Source: Pseudoalteromonas luteoviolacea
GTDB taxonomy: Bacteria > Pseudomonadota > Gammaproteobacteria > Enterobacterales > Alteromonadaceae
NCBI RefSeq assembly: GCF_018100925.1
Contig: NZ_JAGJEH010000003.1
Coordinates: 310,001 to 374,000 of the forward strand
Length of the DNA stretch: 64,000 nucleotides
Direction of reading: 5' to 3'
The translations under genes and the position numbers were made by a program. Shown here in pieces: positions 30,466-38,507 of the stretch (positions are counted from its first letter, which is position 1; each line of letters begins with the position of its first letter). The notes beneath the pieces were generated by a model that was not told the DNA's origin, did no database searches, and saw nothing but the letters and a program-made list of their open reading frames with translations.

Positions 30466-30488
30466 GGCGCATAATGGCGCCCCTTTTT
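30466..30488 (+). terminator. Possible terminator
   Basis: GGCGC/GCGCC around ATAATG, followed by CC and five T, preceded by A-rich sequence. The loop could equally contain a -10 element for the next gene, so the call is tentative. Confidence 0.35.
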
Positions 30489-30515
30489 AATCATATATGG
30501 AGTTAATTTAAGATC

Positions 30516-30755
30516 ATGGCTAACGAGTTTGACTGGTTACTAAATAGTTTATTACTAGTACTGGGATTTGGAGCTCTTTTTATTAATCATAAAACACTGC
30601 TTCGCACCGCGGCTGTTATGGCCTGTAGCTTATTATTCGTGTTATTTAGTCTAGATCTTATGGATACTTCAGTGATTTCTAATCTTGGCTTGATACTGAT
30701 CAACTCATTTTATTTGTTCAAAGTATTTACACTTGAGCACTACGATACAAATTGA
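30516..30755 (+). CDS. Small hypothetical membrane protein
   Basis: A 79-residue hydrophobic protein with two or three membrane helices (about 8-24, 32-48, 52-70). It is not recognised. A GGAG ribosome site lies 13 bases before the ATG and a clear terminator follows, which together support a real short transcript. No functional clue comes from the neighbours. Confidence 0.6.
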   Translation: MANEFDWLLNSLLLVLGFGALFINHKTLLRTAAVMACSLLFVLFSLDLMDTSVISNLGLILINSFYLFKVFTLEHYDTN

Positions 30756-30763
30756 TAGCCAAA

Positions 30764-30794
30764 TTCTGAAGCGCTCAACGCTTCAGAAATTTTT
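30764..30794 (+). terminator. Rho-independent terminator
   Basis: 10-bp stem TTCTGAAGCG/CGCTTCAGAA with loop CTCAA, followed by ATTTTTC. It closes the small membrane protein gene. Confidence 0.85.
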
Positions 30795-30970
30795 CATTAA
30801 TAATATCTATTGAATAAAAATTAATAACTATTCATTTTTGCATTCTATAAAGCGCTTATTTACTACTTTCACATGCCAATCGGGCAAACAAATATTCATT
30901 GCCTCAAGGCTATCCAAGAAATCTTTGATAAGCTAGAATCGGGAAAAATGTCCCTTATTGGAGGATTGTC

Positions 30971-31552
30971 ATGGCCATGACAGATGAAGAGTTATTTTTA
31001 GCTTCCATGGGCGATGTTGTACCGCTGGCACAAGACAATCGCGCACAACTAGAGAAACAAAAAAGCCAACCAACAGAGGCACAACTCGCTAGGCGGGAAG
31101 CTGCTCAAAAAGAATTAGACTTTGATCCTAACTTTCTCTCTACTGAATATGTTGATCTGCTAGACCCCCACGATCAACTTGGTTATAAAAAAGACGGCGT
31201 TCAGGAAGGTGTATATAAAAATTTGAGGCTCGGTAAATACCAAATAGATGCAACACTTGACCTGCATGGCAAATCATTCGTTGAAGCTCGACAGGCGCTA
31301 TTTGAATTCGTAGTAGATTGTCAGAAAAGAAATATCCGAGTTTTGCTGATCCGCCACGGTATTGGGCTTAAAAGCAAACCATTTCCCGCTATCTTAAAAA
31401 GCTATTGTAATAAATGGTTGCAAGAAATACCCTGTGTGCTGGCATTTCATTCGGCTCTAACTTGCCATGGTGGCAGTGGTTCAACATACACACTGCTAAA
31501 GAAAAGCGAAGAGAAAAAGTTAGAAAACAGAGAGATACACGCCAAAAGGTAA
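30971..31552 (+). CDS. smrA: Smr-domain endonuclease SmrA
   Basis: A 193-residue protein with a C-terminal Smr domain (about 92-170), which in E. coli SmrA (YdaL) nicks DNA and in related proteins cleaves RNA. The motifs are TLDLHGKSFVEARQAL (conserved DLHG) and VLLIRHGIGLKS, with CHGGSGSTYTLLKK at the end. The N-terminal region carries the SmrA/SmrB signature FDPNFLSTEYVDLLDPHDQLGYKKDG in part. GGAGG lies five bases before the ATG at 30971. It may act in DNA repair or recombination; this is from the family. Confidence 0.88.
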   Translation: MAMTDEELFLASMGDVVPLAQDNRAQLEKQKSQPTEAQLARREAAQKELDFDPNFLSTEYVDLLDPHDQLGYKKDGVQEGVYKNLRLGKYQIDATLDLHGKSFVEARQALFEFVVDCQKRNIRVLLIRHGIGLKSKPFPAILKSYCNKWLQEIPCVLAFHSALTCHGGSGSTYTLLKKSEEKKLENREIHAKR

Positions 31553-31561
31553 ATAATATAA

Positions 31562-31582
31562 ATGGGGCTGCTACAGCCCCAT
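31562..31582. terminator. Bidirectional terminator between smrA and a small minus-strand gene
   Basis: 9-bp stem ATGGGGCTG/CAGCCCCAT with a three-base loop (CTA), flanked by AT-rich DNA on both sides. It lies between convergent genes. Confidence 0.75.
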
Positions 31583-31598
31583 CTTAATTTAACGATTC

Positions 31599-31733
31599 TT
31601 ATCTTTGCTGAAGAGAATACGTACAGGGTTGCGATTCAGCCGCCTGTGCCTGATTAAACCAAGCCGACACGCCTAACGCGAGTACTGAAATAACGACAAA
31701 AGAAAGTTTCACACCACCTTGCCCGTTTTTCAT
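31599..31733 (-). CDS. 44-residue secreted micropeptide
   Basis: An ATG at 31733, preceded by AGGA seven bases upstream, opens a 44-codon frame ending TAA at 31599. The product starts MKNGQGGVKLSFVVISVLALG, a basic then hydrophobic signal peptide. A cleavage site is plausible at AQA, leaving AESQPCTYSLQQR or a one-residue variant, with a single cysteine. A promoter (TTGAGA, 17 bases, TATGTT) lies 34 bases upstream and a terminator follows the stop. I do not recognise a family. It could be a secreted signal, a small periplasmic peptide, or a precursor that is degraded. Confidence 0.6.
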   Translation of the reverse strand: MKNGQGGVKLSFVVISVLALGVSAWFNQAQAAESQPCTYSLQQR

Positions 31734-31766
31734 TGTCTTTTCCTGTTTTATTATTGTTTTTTTTCT

Positions 31767-31795
31767 AACATACTGAATATAAATAGATGTCTCAA
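31767..31795 (-). promoter_or_regulatory. Promoter of the micropeptide gene
   Basis: Minus-strand TTGAGA (31795-31790), 17-base spacer, TATGTT (31772-31767): five and four matches to sigma-70 hexamers at ideal spacing. The remaining AT-rich sequence to 31956 shows no gene. Confidence 0.55.
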
Positions 31796-31956
31796 TATGT
31801 TTTTATATACAGTAATTATGTAAATTAGAATAACTCTTAATTACATTTACTTACAAATCATGTAGTTAATTTTTATCTCTATTAAATTATTCATTAATTA
31901 CCGTCACTTGAGATAAATTCAGTCAGAACTCGAAAGGTCCACACCACATATGCCAG

Positions 31957-32877
31957 TTAGTACCCAACACTTGTATTCACTGTATTTTTAATCGGTTTTC
32001 TTTCTAAACAGGCATTTATATTATCGGTAATTTGTGCAACAACCGTATCCAAGTTGGTAACCGCTGCAACATGCGGAGTCACTGTCACTTTTGGATGTGA
32101 CCAAAACGCATGATCTTTAGGCAAAGGCTCAGTTGCAAACACGTCCAGTACAGCATGGCCAAGCTCACCGCTATCCAATGCTTCGATAAGATCATGCTCA
32201 TTTAAGTGCTGCCCTCTGGCAACGTTAATCAGCAAGCAGTCACTTGACACCATACTGAACAACGTGCGATTTAATATGCCTGCCGTTGCCTCCGTCAAAG
32301 GCAATAAACACACTAAGTAATCCAGCTGAGATAGGAAATCGCTCAGCTGCTCTTCACCGTGAAAACACCTAATATTATCTATTTGTTTTGCTGTCCGAGA
32401 CCATCCTCTGACATTTAACCCATTTACCGACAAACGTTTCGCCACTACCGCGCCCAGTTCACCCATTCCCAGTATACCCGCAGTCTTACCTTGTCTCGCT
32501 CTTCGGGGCTTCCAAAATGATGTTGATTGATTTGAACAGTACTCCTGAGACCTAAGTTTGTAGGCGAGAATATTTGAAAGCACATACTCAGCCATATCCT
32601 GGCTCAATTGCTTATCAACTATCCTCGCGACTTCAACTCCGGAAGGTAGTTTATCGACTGGGATCCCATCTACCCCAGCCCCAAATGACTGTACCACTTT
32701 CAAATTTGGTAACTGTTGCCATAACTCTTCAGGCGCTTTCCAAACAAGTACAAATTCGATATCGGCCAAATTATCACAATGCGGCCACTGGTATATATCA
32801 ACATTTGGTAAAGCTCCCTTAAGCTTTGCCATCAACTTGTCATTGTTTCGACCCGTAATACAGACTAGTACAGACAT
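31957..32877 (-). CDS. D-2-hydroxyacid dehydrogenase, glyoxylate/hydroxypyruvate reductase A type
   Basis: NAD(P)-dependent reductase of 306 residues. The start MSVLVCITGRN at 32877 follows GGGAGAAGAA; a longer reading is unlikely. The nucleotide-binding glycines are in AGILGMGELGAVVAKRL. The catalytic triad is visible as Arg in INVARGQHLNEHD, Glu in FATEPLPKDHAFW and His in VTPHVAAVT. Similarity of length and motifs to GhrA suggests reduction of glyoxylate or hydroxypyruvate, but the substrate is inferred. It is divergent from the acyltransferase gene. Confidence 0.88.
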   Translation of the reverse strand: MSVLVCITGRNNDKLMAKLKGALPNVDIYQWPHCDNLADIEFVLVWKAPEELWQQLPNLKVVQSFGAGVDGIPVDKLPSGVEVARIVDKQLSQDMAEYVLSNILAYKLRSQEYCSNQSTSFWKPRRARQGKTAGILGMGELGAVVAKRLSVNGLNVRGWSRTAKQIDNIRCFHGEEQLSDFLSQLDYLVCLLPLTEATAGILNRTLFSMVSSDCLLINVARGQHLNEHDLIEALDSGELGHAVLDVFATEPLPKDHAFWSHPKVTVTPHVAAVTNLDTVVAQITDNINACLERKPIKNTVNTSVGY

Positions 32878-33038
32878 TTCTTCTCCCTTCATTACGCTTG
32901 TTGCAAGACACACACAGTATACCTGCCACTGGTAAATTGTTGATAGAGCAATATCACCATAAAACTGACATACCCTTGCAACATGGCTGTCACACTTGCT
33001 TTTTAATCTGCTATAAACACAGCCGTAGAGAAATATTT

Positions 33039-34763
33039 ATGATCAGCGTCGATAAAGTGATCGAAGCAAACCTGCCTCAGTTGGAGAACTCACCTAAAGT
33101 AAAAGGGTTGGTAAAAAAAGGCCTAGGTTACTTGTTGCATGAACAGGAATTTGTTGCATTTGCCGACACTTACCCACATTTAGAAGGATTGGAGTTTGTT
33201 GAGCAAGTACTGGAGGAGTTAGACTTTGACGCACGCTTCAAACCCAAACAAATTGAACATATTCCGAGTGAGGGTAGCGTCGTTATCGTCGCAAATCACC
33301 CAATTGGATCATTGGACGCACTGGCGCTAATAAAAGTACTGGCAAAAGCAAGACCAGATCTAAAGGTTGTCGCCAACCGCATGCTAATGTCAATTACTCC
33401 AATGCACTCTTTGCTATTGCCCGTTGACAACTTATCTAATGCCAGTCGCAAACAAGAGCTCGCGAATATTCAAAAACATTTAAAAGCAGAAGGCGCGCTG
33501 TTAATTTTTCCAGCCGGAGAAGTATCCCGCCTTAGCCCCACTGGAATAAAAGATTGTAAATGGAATACAGGCTTTTTACGTATGGCGAAAAAAGCCAACT
33601 GTCCAATTTTGCCAATTTACATCAAGGCTAAAAATAGCCCCCTCTTTTATGGCACCTCTATGATCTACAAACCATTAGCGAGTCTTTTATTAGTTAAGGA
33701 AATGTTTAAACAACGGCAAAAGTCACTAGAGTTTGAGATTGGTGCCAGTATCCCTCCAGAGTCATATCGCCTAGATAATTTAAAAGACAAAGAGATCGTT
33801 GCACTTATACGCAAACAGCTTTACAGGCTAAACAGCAAAAAAACATTGCCGTTAAAAACGCAAACCCCCATCGCTGTACCTGAATGCAAAAAAGAGCTAA
33901 AAAAAGCCATTGAACAATGCGAGCGCCTAGGCGAAACATCAGATGGAATGCAAATTTACCTCTATCAATATGCTGGGAGCTCTCCGATATTTAGAGAACT
34001 TGGCAGATTGAGAGAAATTGCTTTTAGAGCCGTTGGTGAAGGCAGCGGAAAAAGGCGAGACACCGACAAATATGACATGTACTATCAACAGCTTGTGCTA
34101 TGGGACGCCACACAACTAGAGTTAGTTGGCGCGTACCGCTTAGCCAGTGCACAACAGGTCATCAAACAACATGGTCCTAGTGGGTTATATACCAGTAGCT
34201 TATTCTCGTATAATGATGCTATGACCCCTTATTTTGAACAAGGTTTGGAACTAGGCAGAAGTTTTGTACAGCCTAAATACTGGGGCCGTAAGAGCTTGGA
34301 TTACCTCTGGTATGGCATCGGTGCTTTTATTAAGCGATACCCTGAACACAGGTACTTGTTTGGCCCAGTCAGTTTATCCAACACCTTGCCAGATAAAGCA
34401 AAAGCCATGCTGGTATATCATTATCAACATTACTTTTCAGATCTCGATAATCTAGCCCAACCCAACAATGAGTTTAAGCTGTCCCAGTCACAACTTGATA
34501 CATGCAAAAGCCTGTTTTGTGGTGATGATATAAAAGAAGACTTTGCAGAGCTAAAACATATTTTGGCAAATATGGGTGCGCAAGTGCCAACACTGTTTAA
34601 ACAATATACTGAATTGTGCGAACAAAGTGGTGTTAACTTCTTAAGTTTCAGTACCGACCCTGATTTCAATAACTGTATTGATGGCCTTGTATTAGTTGAC
34701 CTTACTAAGTTAAAAGCAAATAAAGCCAAACGTTATCTCGGTGAAAACATTTATCAATCGTGA
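33039..34763 (+). CDS. Two-domain acyltransferase (PlsC-like plus GNAT), ornithine-lipid synthase type
   Basis: A 574-residue fusion. The N-terminal half is a lysophospholipid acyltransferase, with VANHPIGSLDALAL (HX4D motif near residue 88), LIFPAGEVSR and LPIYIKAKN. The C-terminal half (about 300-574) is an Acetyltransf_5 domain resembling OlsB/hemolysin proteins, with FRELGRLREIAFRAVGEGSG and LELVGAYRL. Serratia OlsF has this order and makes ornithine lipids, the C-terminal part N-acylating ornithine and the N-terminal part O-acylating the product. That role is inferred here. An upstream ATG 47 codons earlier overlaps the neighbouring gene and is rejected. Confidence 0.82.
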   Translation: MISVDKVIEANLPQLENSPKVKGLVKKGLGYLLHEQEFVAFADTYPHLEGLEFVEQVLEELDFDARFKPKQIEHIPSEGSVVIVANHPIGSLDALALIKVLAKARPDLKVVANRMLMSITPMHSLLLPVDNLSNASRKQELANIQKHLKAEGALLIFPAGEVSRLSPTGIKDCKWNTGFLRMAKKANCPILPIYIKAKNSPLFYGTSMIYKPLASLLLVKEMFKQRQKSLEFEIGASIPPESYRLDNLKDKEIVALIRKQLYRLNSKKTLPLKTQTPIAVPECKKELKKAIEQCERLGETSDGMQIYLYQYAGSSPIFRELGRLREIAFRAVGEGSGKRRDTDKYDMYYQQLVLWDATQLELVGAYRLASAQQVIKQHGPSGLYTSSLFSYNDAMTPYFEQGLELGRSFVQPKYWGRKSLDYLWYGIGAFIKRYPEHRYLFGPVSLSNTLPDKAKAMLVYHYQHYFSDLDNLAQPNNEFKLSQSQLDTCKSLFCGDDIKEDFAELKHILANMGAQVPTLFKQYTELCEQSGVNFLSFSTDPDFNNCIDGLVLVDLTKLKANKAKRYLGENIYQS

Positions 34764-34901
34764 GTATCATAACGATTGACGCCTTTGCTATACAACCAGG
34801 CAATGAAGTTGTATGAATTAATAAATCCCTTGCAACCTTGTTGCAATTTTTTATACTGGCGCTCGGTCTCCATATTTAACAACGTAGATTAAGCGCCAAT
34901 A

Positions 34902-35387
34902 ATGATTAAGTCCCTCTTTAATATTATTATTTTTGTAGTCGTACTCGCCGCAGCCTTGGCATATCAAGAATTAGGGATGCTAGAAGACGATGGGAAACAG
35001 TCCGCGCCCTACTTTTCTTTGCCAACATTGGCAGATCCCTCAGAGCGATACAATATCAGCGCGCTGCAAGGTGAGCGTTCGGTAATTTACTTTTTCGCCC
35101 CGTGGTGCAACATATGCCGCTATAGCATGCCCAATATAGATAAATTGCACCGCCAAGGTAAAGTTAATGCTGTTGCCATTGCTCTAGATTTCCAAAGTAC
35201 GGAAGAAATCACCAAGTTTAGCCAAGACTTAAACCTGTCTATGCCAATCTTGTTAGGCAATCAAAAAACAGCACAGGATTACAAAGTTAAAGCCTATCCA
35301 ACTTATTATGTTATGGATCCAAAACTGAAAATAATTGAACGCTCAATTGGCTATTCTAGTGAGCTTGGAATACGCTTACGCTTGTAA
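34902..35387 (+). CDS. Membrane-anchored thioredoxin-like protein (TlpA/ResA type)
   Basis: A 161-residue protein. Residues 5-21 form a signal anchor. A thioredoxin fold follows, with YFFAPWCNICRYSMPNID (CNIC active site) and the cis-proline in KVKAYPTYYVMD. It would be a periplasmic disulfide reductase or oxidase, perhaps supplying electrons to another protein. The active site CNIC is not the common CGPC or CPPC. It lies 112 bases upstream of a TonB receptor; whether they cooperate is unknown. Confidence 0.85.
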   Translation: MIKSLFNIIIFVVVLAAALAYQELGMLEDDGKQSAPYFSLPTLADPSERYNISALQGERSVIYFFAPWCNICRYSMPNIDKLHRQGKVNAVAIALDFQSTEEITKFSQDLNLSMPILLGNQKTAQDYKVKAYPTYYVMDPKLKIIERSIGYSSELGIRLRL

Positions 35388-35418
35388 GAAAGTGTATCTA
35401 CTTAGTACACTTTCTTAC
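35384..35418 (+). terminator. Hairpin overlapping the stop of the thioredoxin-like gene
   Basis: 13-bp perfect stem GTAAGAAAGTGTA/TACACTTTCTTAC around a nine-base loop, including the TAA stop. No T-run follows, so it may be a 3'-end stabiliser rather than an intrinsic terminator. Confidence 0.5.
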
Positions 35419-35499
35419 CCAAACCCGCAATAAATCAACGCTTTTAGTCCGTACACTGTCCCTCAAATTAATTCTCCTCACTGCCAAAGGGACTCGACG

Positions 35500-37572
35500 A
35501 TGTTTGCTCAGCATACTCTTAAACGTTTTACTTTATCTCCTGTGGTTTTGTGTATGGCGATGGCCGCCAATGCTCAAACCAAAAATGATGACATAGAACA
35601 CATTGAAGTTATCTATAAACGCAGCTCAATTACTTCAGAAATTACCGAAGACACAGAAAAACTGATTGAAATGCCTGGTGCTTTGGGAGATCCGCTACGT
35701 GCCGTTTTTGCCCTGCCCGGTGTTGTTGCTGCGGGAGGCTCCATGAGTGAGCCTGCAGTGCGAGGTTCTTCACCTAGCGATAACATGTTTGAAGTCGATT
35801 TCATGCCCGCAGGTTATATATTTCATGATTTTGGCAGCTCTATTTTTAACCGCCACATAATTCAAGATTTTCAATTATATTCTGCTGGTTACGGTGCCGG
35901 ATACAGTAATGCAACTGGCGCTGTTTTTGACGTTACCTTGAGAAACCCCAAATACCAGCCCATCACGACCACGCTAGATTTCTCCATGTTTAATGCTGGA
36001 TTTTTTGTCGAGGGTCAAGCTACTGAGAATACCGCGTTTTATGTATCTGGCAGAAAAAGTACCTTGCCACTATTTTTTAGCGAAGGTGAAGAGCTGGAAG
36101 ATGATGATGGAGAGCCTAGCGGTGTCACTATCAACGATGCTCCTGATGACCACGACTATCAAGGCAAGTTTTTATGGGACATCAATGATAACAATACCCT
36201 CACCTTTAATTTTACGGGTGCAGAAGATTCAGCCGCTGCTGGGTTTAGTGAGCGGGCGGAACTCGCACAGAAAACACCTGAATTTCAGGGTGATGCTCGA
36301 TTTATTAGAGAATTTAACAGCCAAAGTATCCTATGGGATCATTACAATAAGAAGTTTCATCTAAAAGTAGGTGTAGGTGCATTGGATCACTCTGGCAGAC
36401 TCGAATATGGTAAACAACCCACGAACCTTGCAGGCTTTTACGAACAAGAAGGGGAAAAACAATATACCTACAAGGCGCGCTTAAACTATACCGTCAATAA
36501 TCAACATCGTTTCGTTTTAGATGCTGCGTACTTCGATAATGAAACAACTTATGAATACGATACTTTTCAGTATCTTTGTACTGAAATAGATCCTGACTGT
36601 GATTTGAAAAAAGGCGATCGGATCAACGGTAAACGTACCATTGATTTGGACTCAGGTTTTGTTGGTATCACTCATATCTGGCAGCCACATGAAGACTGGC
36701 AGACAGAGCTTGGCTTGCAAAGCCAACACAACCGTTATACAGATGAGACCTTCACCTCGCCTCGTCTTGCGGTTAATTACTATGTTTCACCTAACAGCGT
36801 GATCAGTGCAAAAGTTGGTCGTTACAATCGCATGCAAGATGTCGAGTACATCTTGCCTGAAATTGGAAACCCCAAATTAAAATCTCAAGTTGCGACTCAC
36901 AGCACACTAGGCTTTAGACAAGAATTAGAAAACGAATGGTCATGGTCAATCGAAGGCTATTACAAAACAATGGAAGACCTGCCGCTTGCTATTGATTCCG
37001 GTAGTGATGCACACCTTTTGTACAGCAACCAAGTTGAGGGGCGTGCTTATGGTGTTGACATATTAGTCAACAAAAATAAAACCGATAACTGGTACGGCTG
37101 GGTCGCGCTGAGTTACGCAAAAAGCGAACGTACTGATTTAAGACGCAATGTCACACGAGATTATTACGCTGATACACCGTTGGTCTTCAATGCAGTGCTC
37201 AACTACGACATCAATGAGTTGTGGCAAGGTGGCTTTAACTTCACCGCACGAAGTGGCCAAGCATATACACCAATTGTTGGTGTGCGAGAAAACCCGGATC
37301 ACGCTGGTCGCTTTTTACCTGTATATGGTGATCCATTTTCAGAGCGCTTCAAAACCTACCATCGTCTTGATGTGCGCTTTGAAAGAAAAACCTCCGTATT
37401 TGGGTTAGATGGTAAGTTAGTATTCGAACTTATGAATGCTTATGGCCAAGACAATGTGGCCTACATCGATTTGGATTACGACAAAATTAAGTCTGTTAGT
37501 GACCTTCATATAAAAGAAGAAAATGATGATTTTGAAATGCGTCCTTCAATCGGTTTTAGCGTGACATTTTAA
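35500..37572 (+). CDS. TonB-dependent outer-membrane receptor
   Basis: A 690-residue receptor with a signal peptide (cleavage near AANAQT). The plug domain follows with PGALGDPLRAVFALPGVVAAGG, EPAVRGSSPSDNMFEVDFMP and GYGAGYSNATGAVFDV. The beta barrel ends in SIGFSVTF, with the C-terminal phenylalanine recognised by BAM. The TonB box may be the IEHIEVIYK region. The plug is the short type with PAVRGSSP rather than the SLRGIG type of the two minus-strand receptors in this window. The substrate is not predictable. It stands alone with GGGA ahead of the ATG and a weak hairpin at 37581-37607. Confidence 0.9.
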   Translation: MFAQHTLKRFTLSPVVLCMAMAANAQTKNDDIEHIEVIYKRSSITSEITEDTEKLIEMPGALGDPLRAVFALPGVVAAGGSMSEPAVRGSSPSDNMFEVDFMPAGYIFHDFGSSIFNRHIIQDFQLYSAGYGAGYSNATGAVFDVTLRNPKYQPITTTLDFSMFNAGFFVEGQATENTAFYVSGRKSTLPLFFSEGEELEDDDGEPSGVTINDAPDDHDYQGKFLWDINDNNTLTFNFTGAEDSAAAGFSERAELAQKTPEFQGDARFIREFNSQSILWDHYNKKFHLKVGVGALDHSGRLEYGKQPTNLAGFYEQEGEKQYTYKARLNYTVNNQHRFVLDAAYFDNETTYEYDTFQYLCTEIDPDCDLKKGDRINGKRTIDLDSGFVGITHIWQPHEDWQTELGLQSQHNRYTDETFTSPRLAVNYYVSPNSVISAKVGRYNRMQDVEYILPEIGNPKLKSQVATHSTLGFRQELENEWSWSIEGYYKTMEDLPLAIDSGSDAHLLYSNQVEGRAYGVDILVNKNKTDNWYGWVALSYAKSERTDLRRNVTRDYYADTPLVFNAVLNYDINELWQGGFNFTARSGQAYTPIVGVRENPDHAGRFLPVYGDPFSERFKTYHRLDVRFERKTSVFGLDGKLVFELMNAYGQDNVAYIDLDYDKIKSVSDLHIKEENDDFEMRPSIGFSVTF

Positions 37573-37708
37573 TTCCCCTAGCCACTTGCGCTGATAAGCA
37601 CAAGTGGTGTTAACCTTCCCAATAAGGCATGGCGAATAAGTAATTGCCACTTGCGTTTTTCGCCATTGCCTTGCATGATCCGTCCGTTAAACACCTCGGA
37701 GTATTATC

Positions 37709-37987
37709 ATGCCTAAAGCCTGTGCATATCACATCTTAGTTAAAACAGAAAAAGAATGCTTAGCCATCAAAACCAAATTAGCAAAAGGTGGCGACTTTAA
37801 TAAATTGGCAAAACAGCATTCAACCTGCCCTTCGAAAAAGCGAGGTGGTGACCTAGGAGAATTTAGCAAAGGAGATATGGTTAAAGCCTTCGATGACGTC
37901 GTGTTTAAAAAGCCACTGTATGAAGTACATGGACCAGTTAAAACGAAGTTTGGTTACCACTTAATTAAAACGGTGTATCGAAGTTAG
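37709..37987 (+). CDS. ppiC: Parvulin-type peptidyl-prolyl isomerase PpiC
   Basis: Cytoplasmic 92-residue single-domain parvulin. It is nearly the same length as E. coli PpiC and has the family blocks AYHILVKTEKECLAIKTKL, CPSKKRGGDLGEF, MVKAFDDVVF and TKFGYHLIKT. It has no signal peptide. A long imperfect hairpin lies just upstream (37624-37672). Confidence 0.95.
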   Translation: MPKACAYHILVKTEKECLAIKTKLAKGGDFNKLAKQHSTCPSKKRGGDLGEFSKGDMVKAFDDVVFKKPLYEVHGPVKTKFGYHLIKTVYRS

Positions 37988-38115
37988 AGAACACTAATAG
38001 TTTGAAGCCTATTTCAATCGAAAAAACAGATTACGTTAATAGCTTTTAATCAATTTTAATTTTGCCTCACTCAACTATACTGAGTGGCATTGAAATCACT
38101 AAGAGAGTTATTACT

Positions 38116-38379
38116 ATGTTTACTGTTATTTTTGGTCGTGAAGGCTGTCCTTACTGTGTACGTGCAAAAGAATTGGCAACACGTTTAAAAGAAGAGCGTA
38201 ATGACTTTAATTTTCGATACATTGACATAAATAAAGAAGGGATCAGTAAAGCCGATCTGGAAAAGTCAGCAGGCAAGCCTTGTAACACAGTTCCACAAAT
38301 ATTTGTCGACCAATCTCACATCGGTGGATTTGATGATTTTGAGGCCTATGCCAAGGCAAATTTAGGGTTATATCAATAA
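38116..38379 (+). CDS. grxA: Glutaredoxin 1
   Basis: An 87-residue glutaredoxin. The start MFTVIFGREGCPYCVRAKEL at 38116 aligns with E. coli GrxA; the longer frame from 38062 adds an unconserved 18 residues. Active site CPYC; glutathione-binding TVPQIFVDQSHIGGFDDF. It reduces ribonucleotide reductase and OxyR in relatives, using glutathione that gshA helps make. Confidence 0.95.
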   Translation: MFTVIFGREGCPYCVRAKELATRLKEERNDFNFRYIDINKEGISKADLEKSAGKPCNTVPQIFVDQSHIGGFDDFEAYAKANLGLYQ

Positions 38380-38507
38380 CCCTAAAAAAAACACAGTTTA
38401 TTTTTTGACCAATTTCAACCACCTACAAATTTAGTGCCAATTTATACAAGCAATTATCTTTTCTTTACTGTACAATGCCGCCTCTTTTAAATTGTTGAGG
38501 CGCATTA

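Noticed and set aside
38479..38502. Hairpin CGCCTC/GAGGCG that would hide the deaD ribosome site
   Set aside because: The transcript from the nearby TACAAT promoter would start inside the left arm, so the full stem is unlikely to form. Only an upstream start would revive it.
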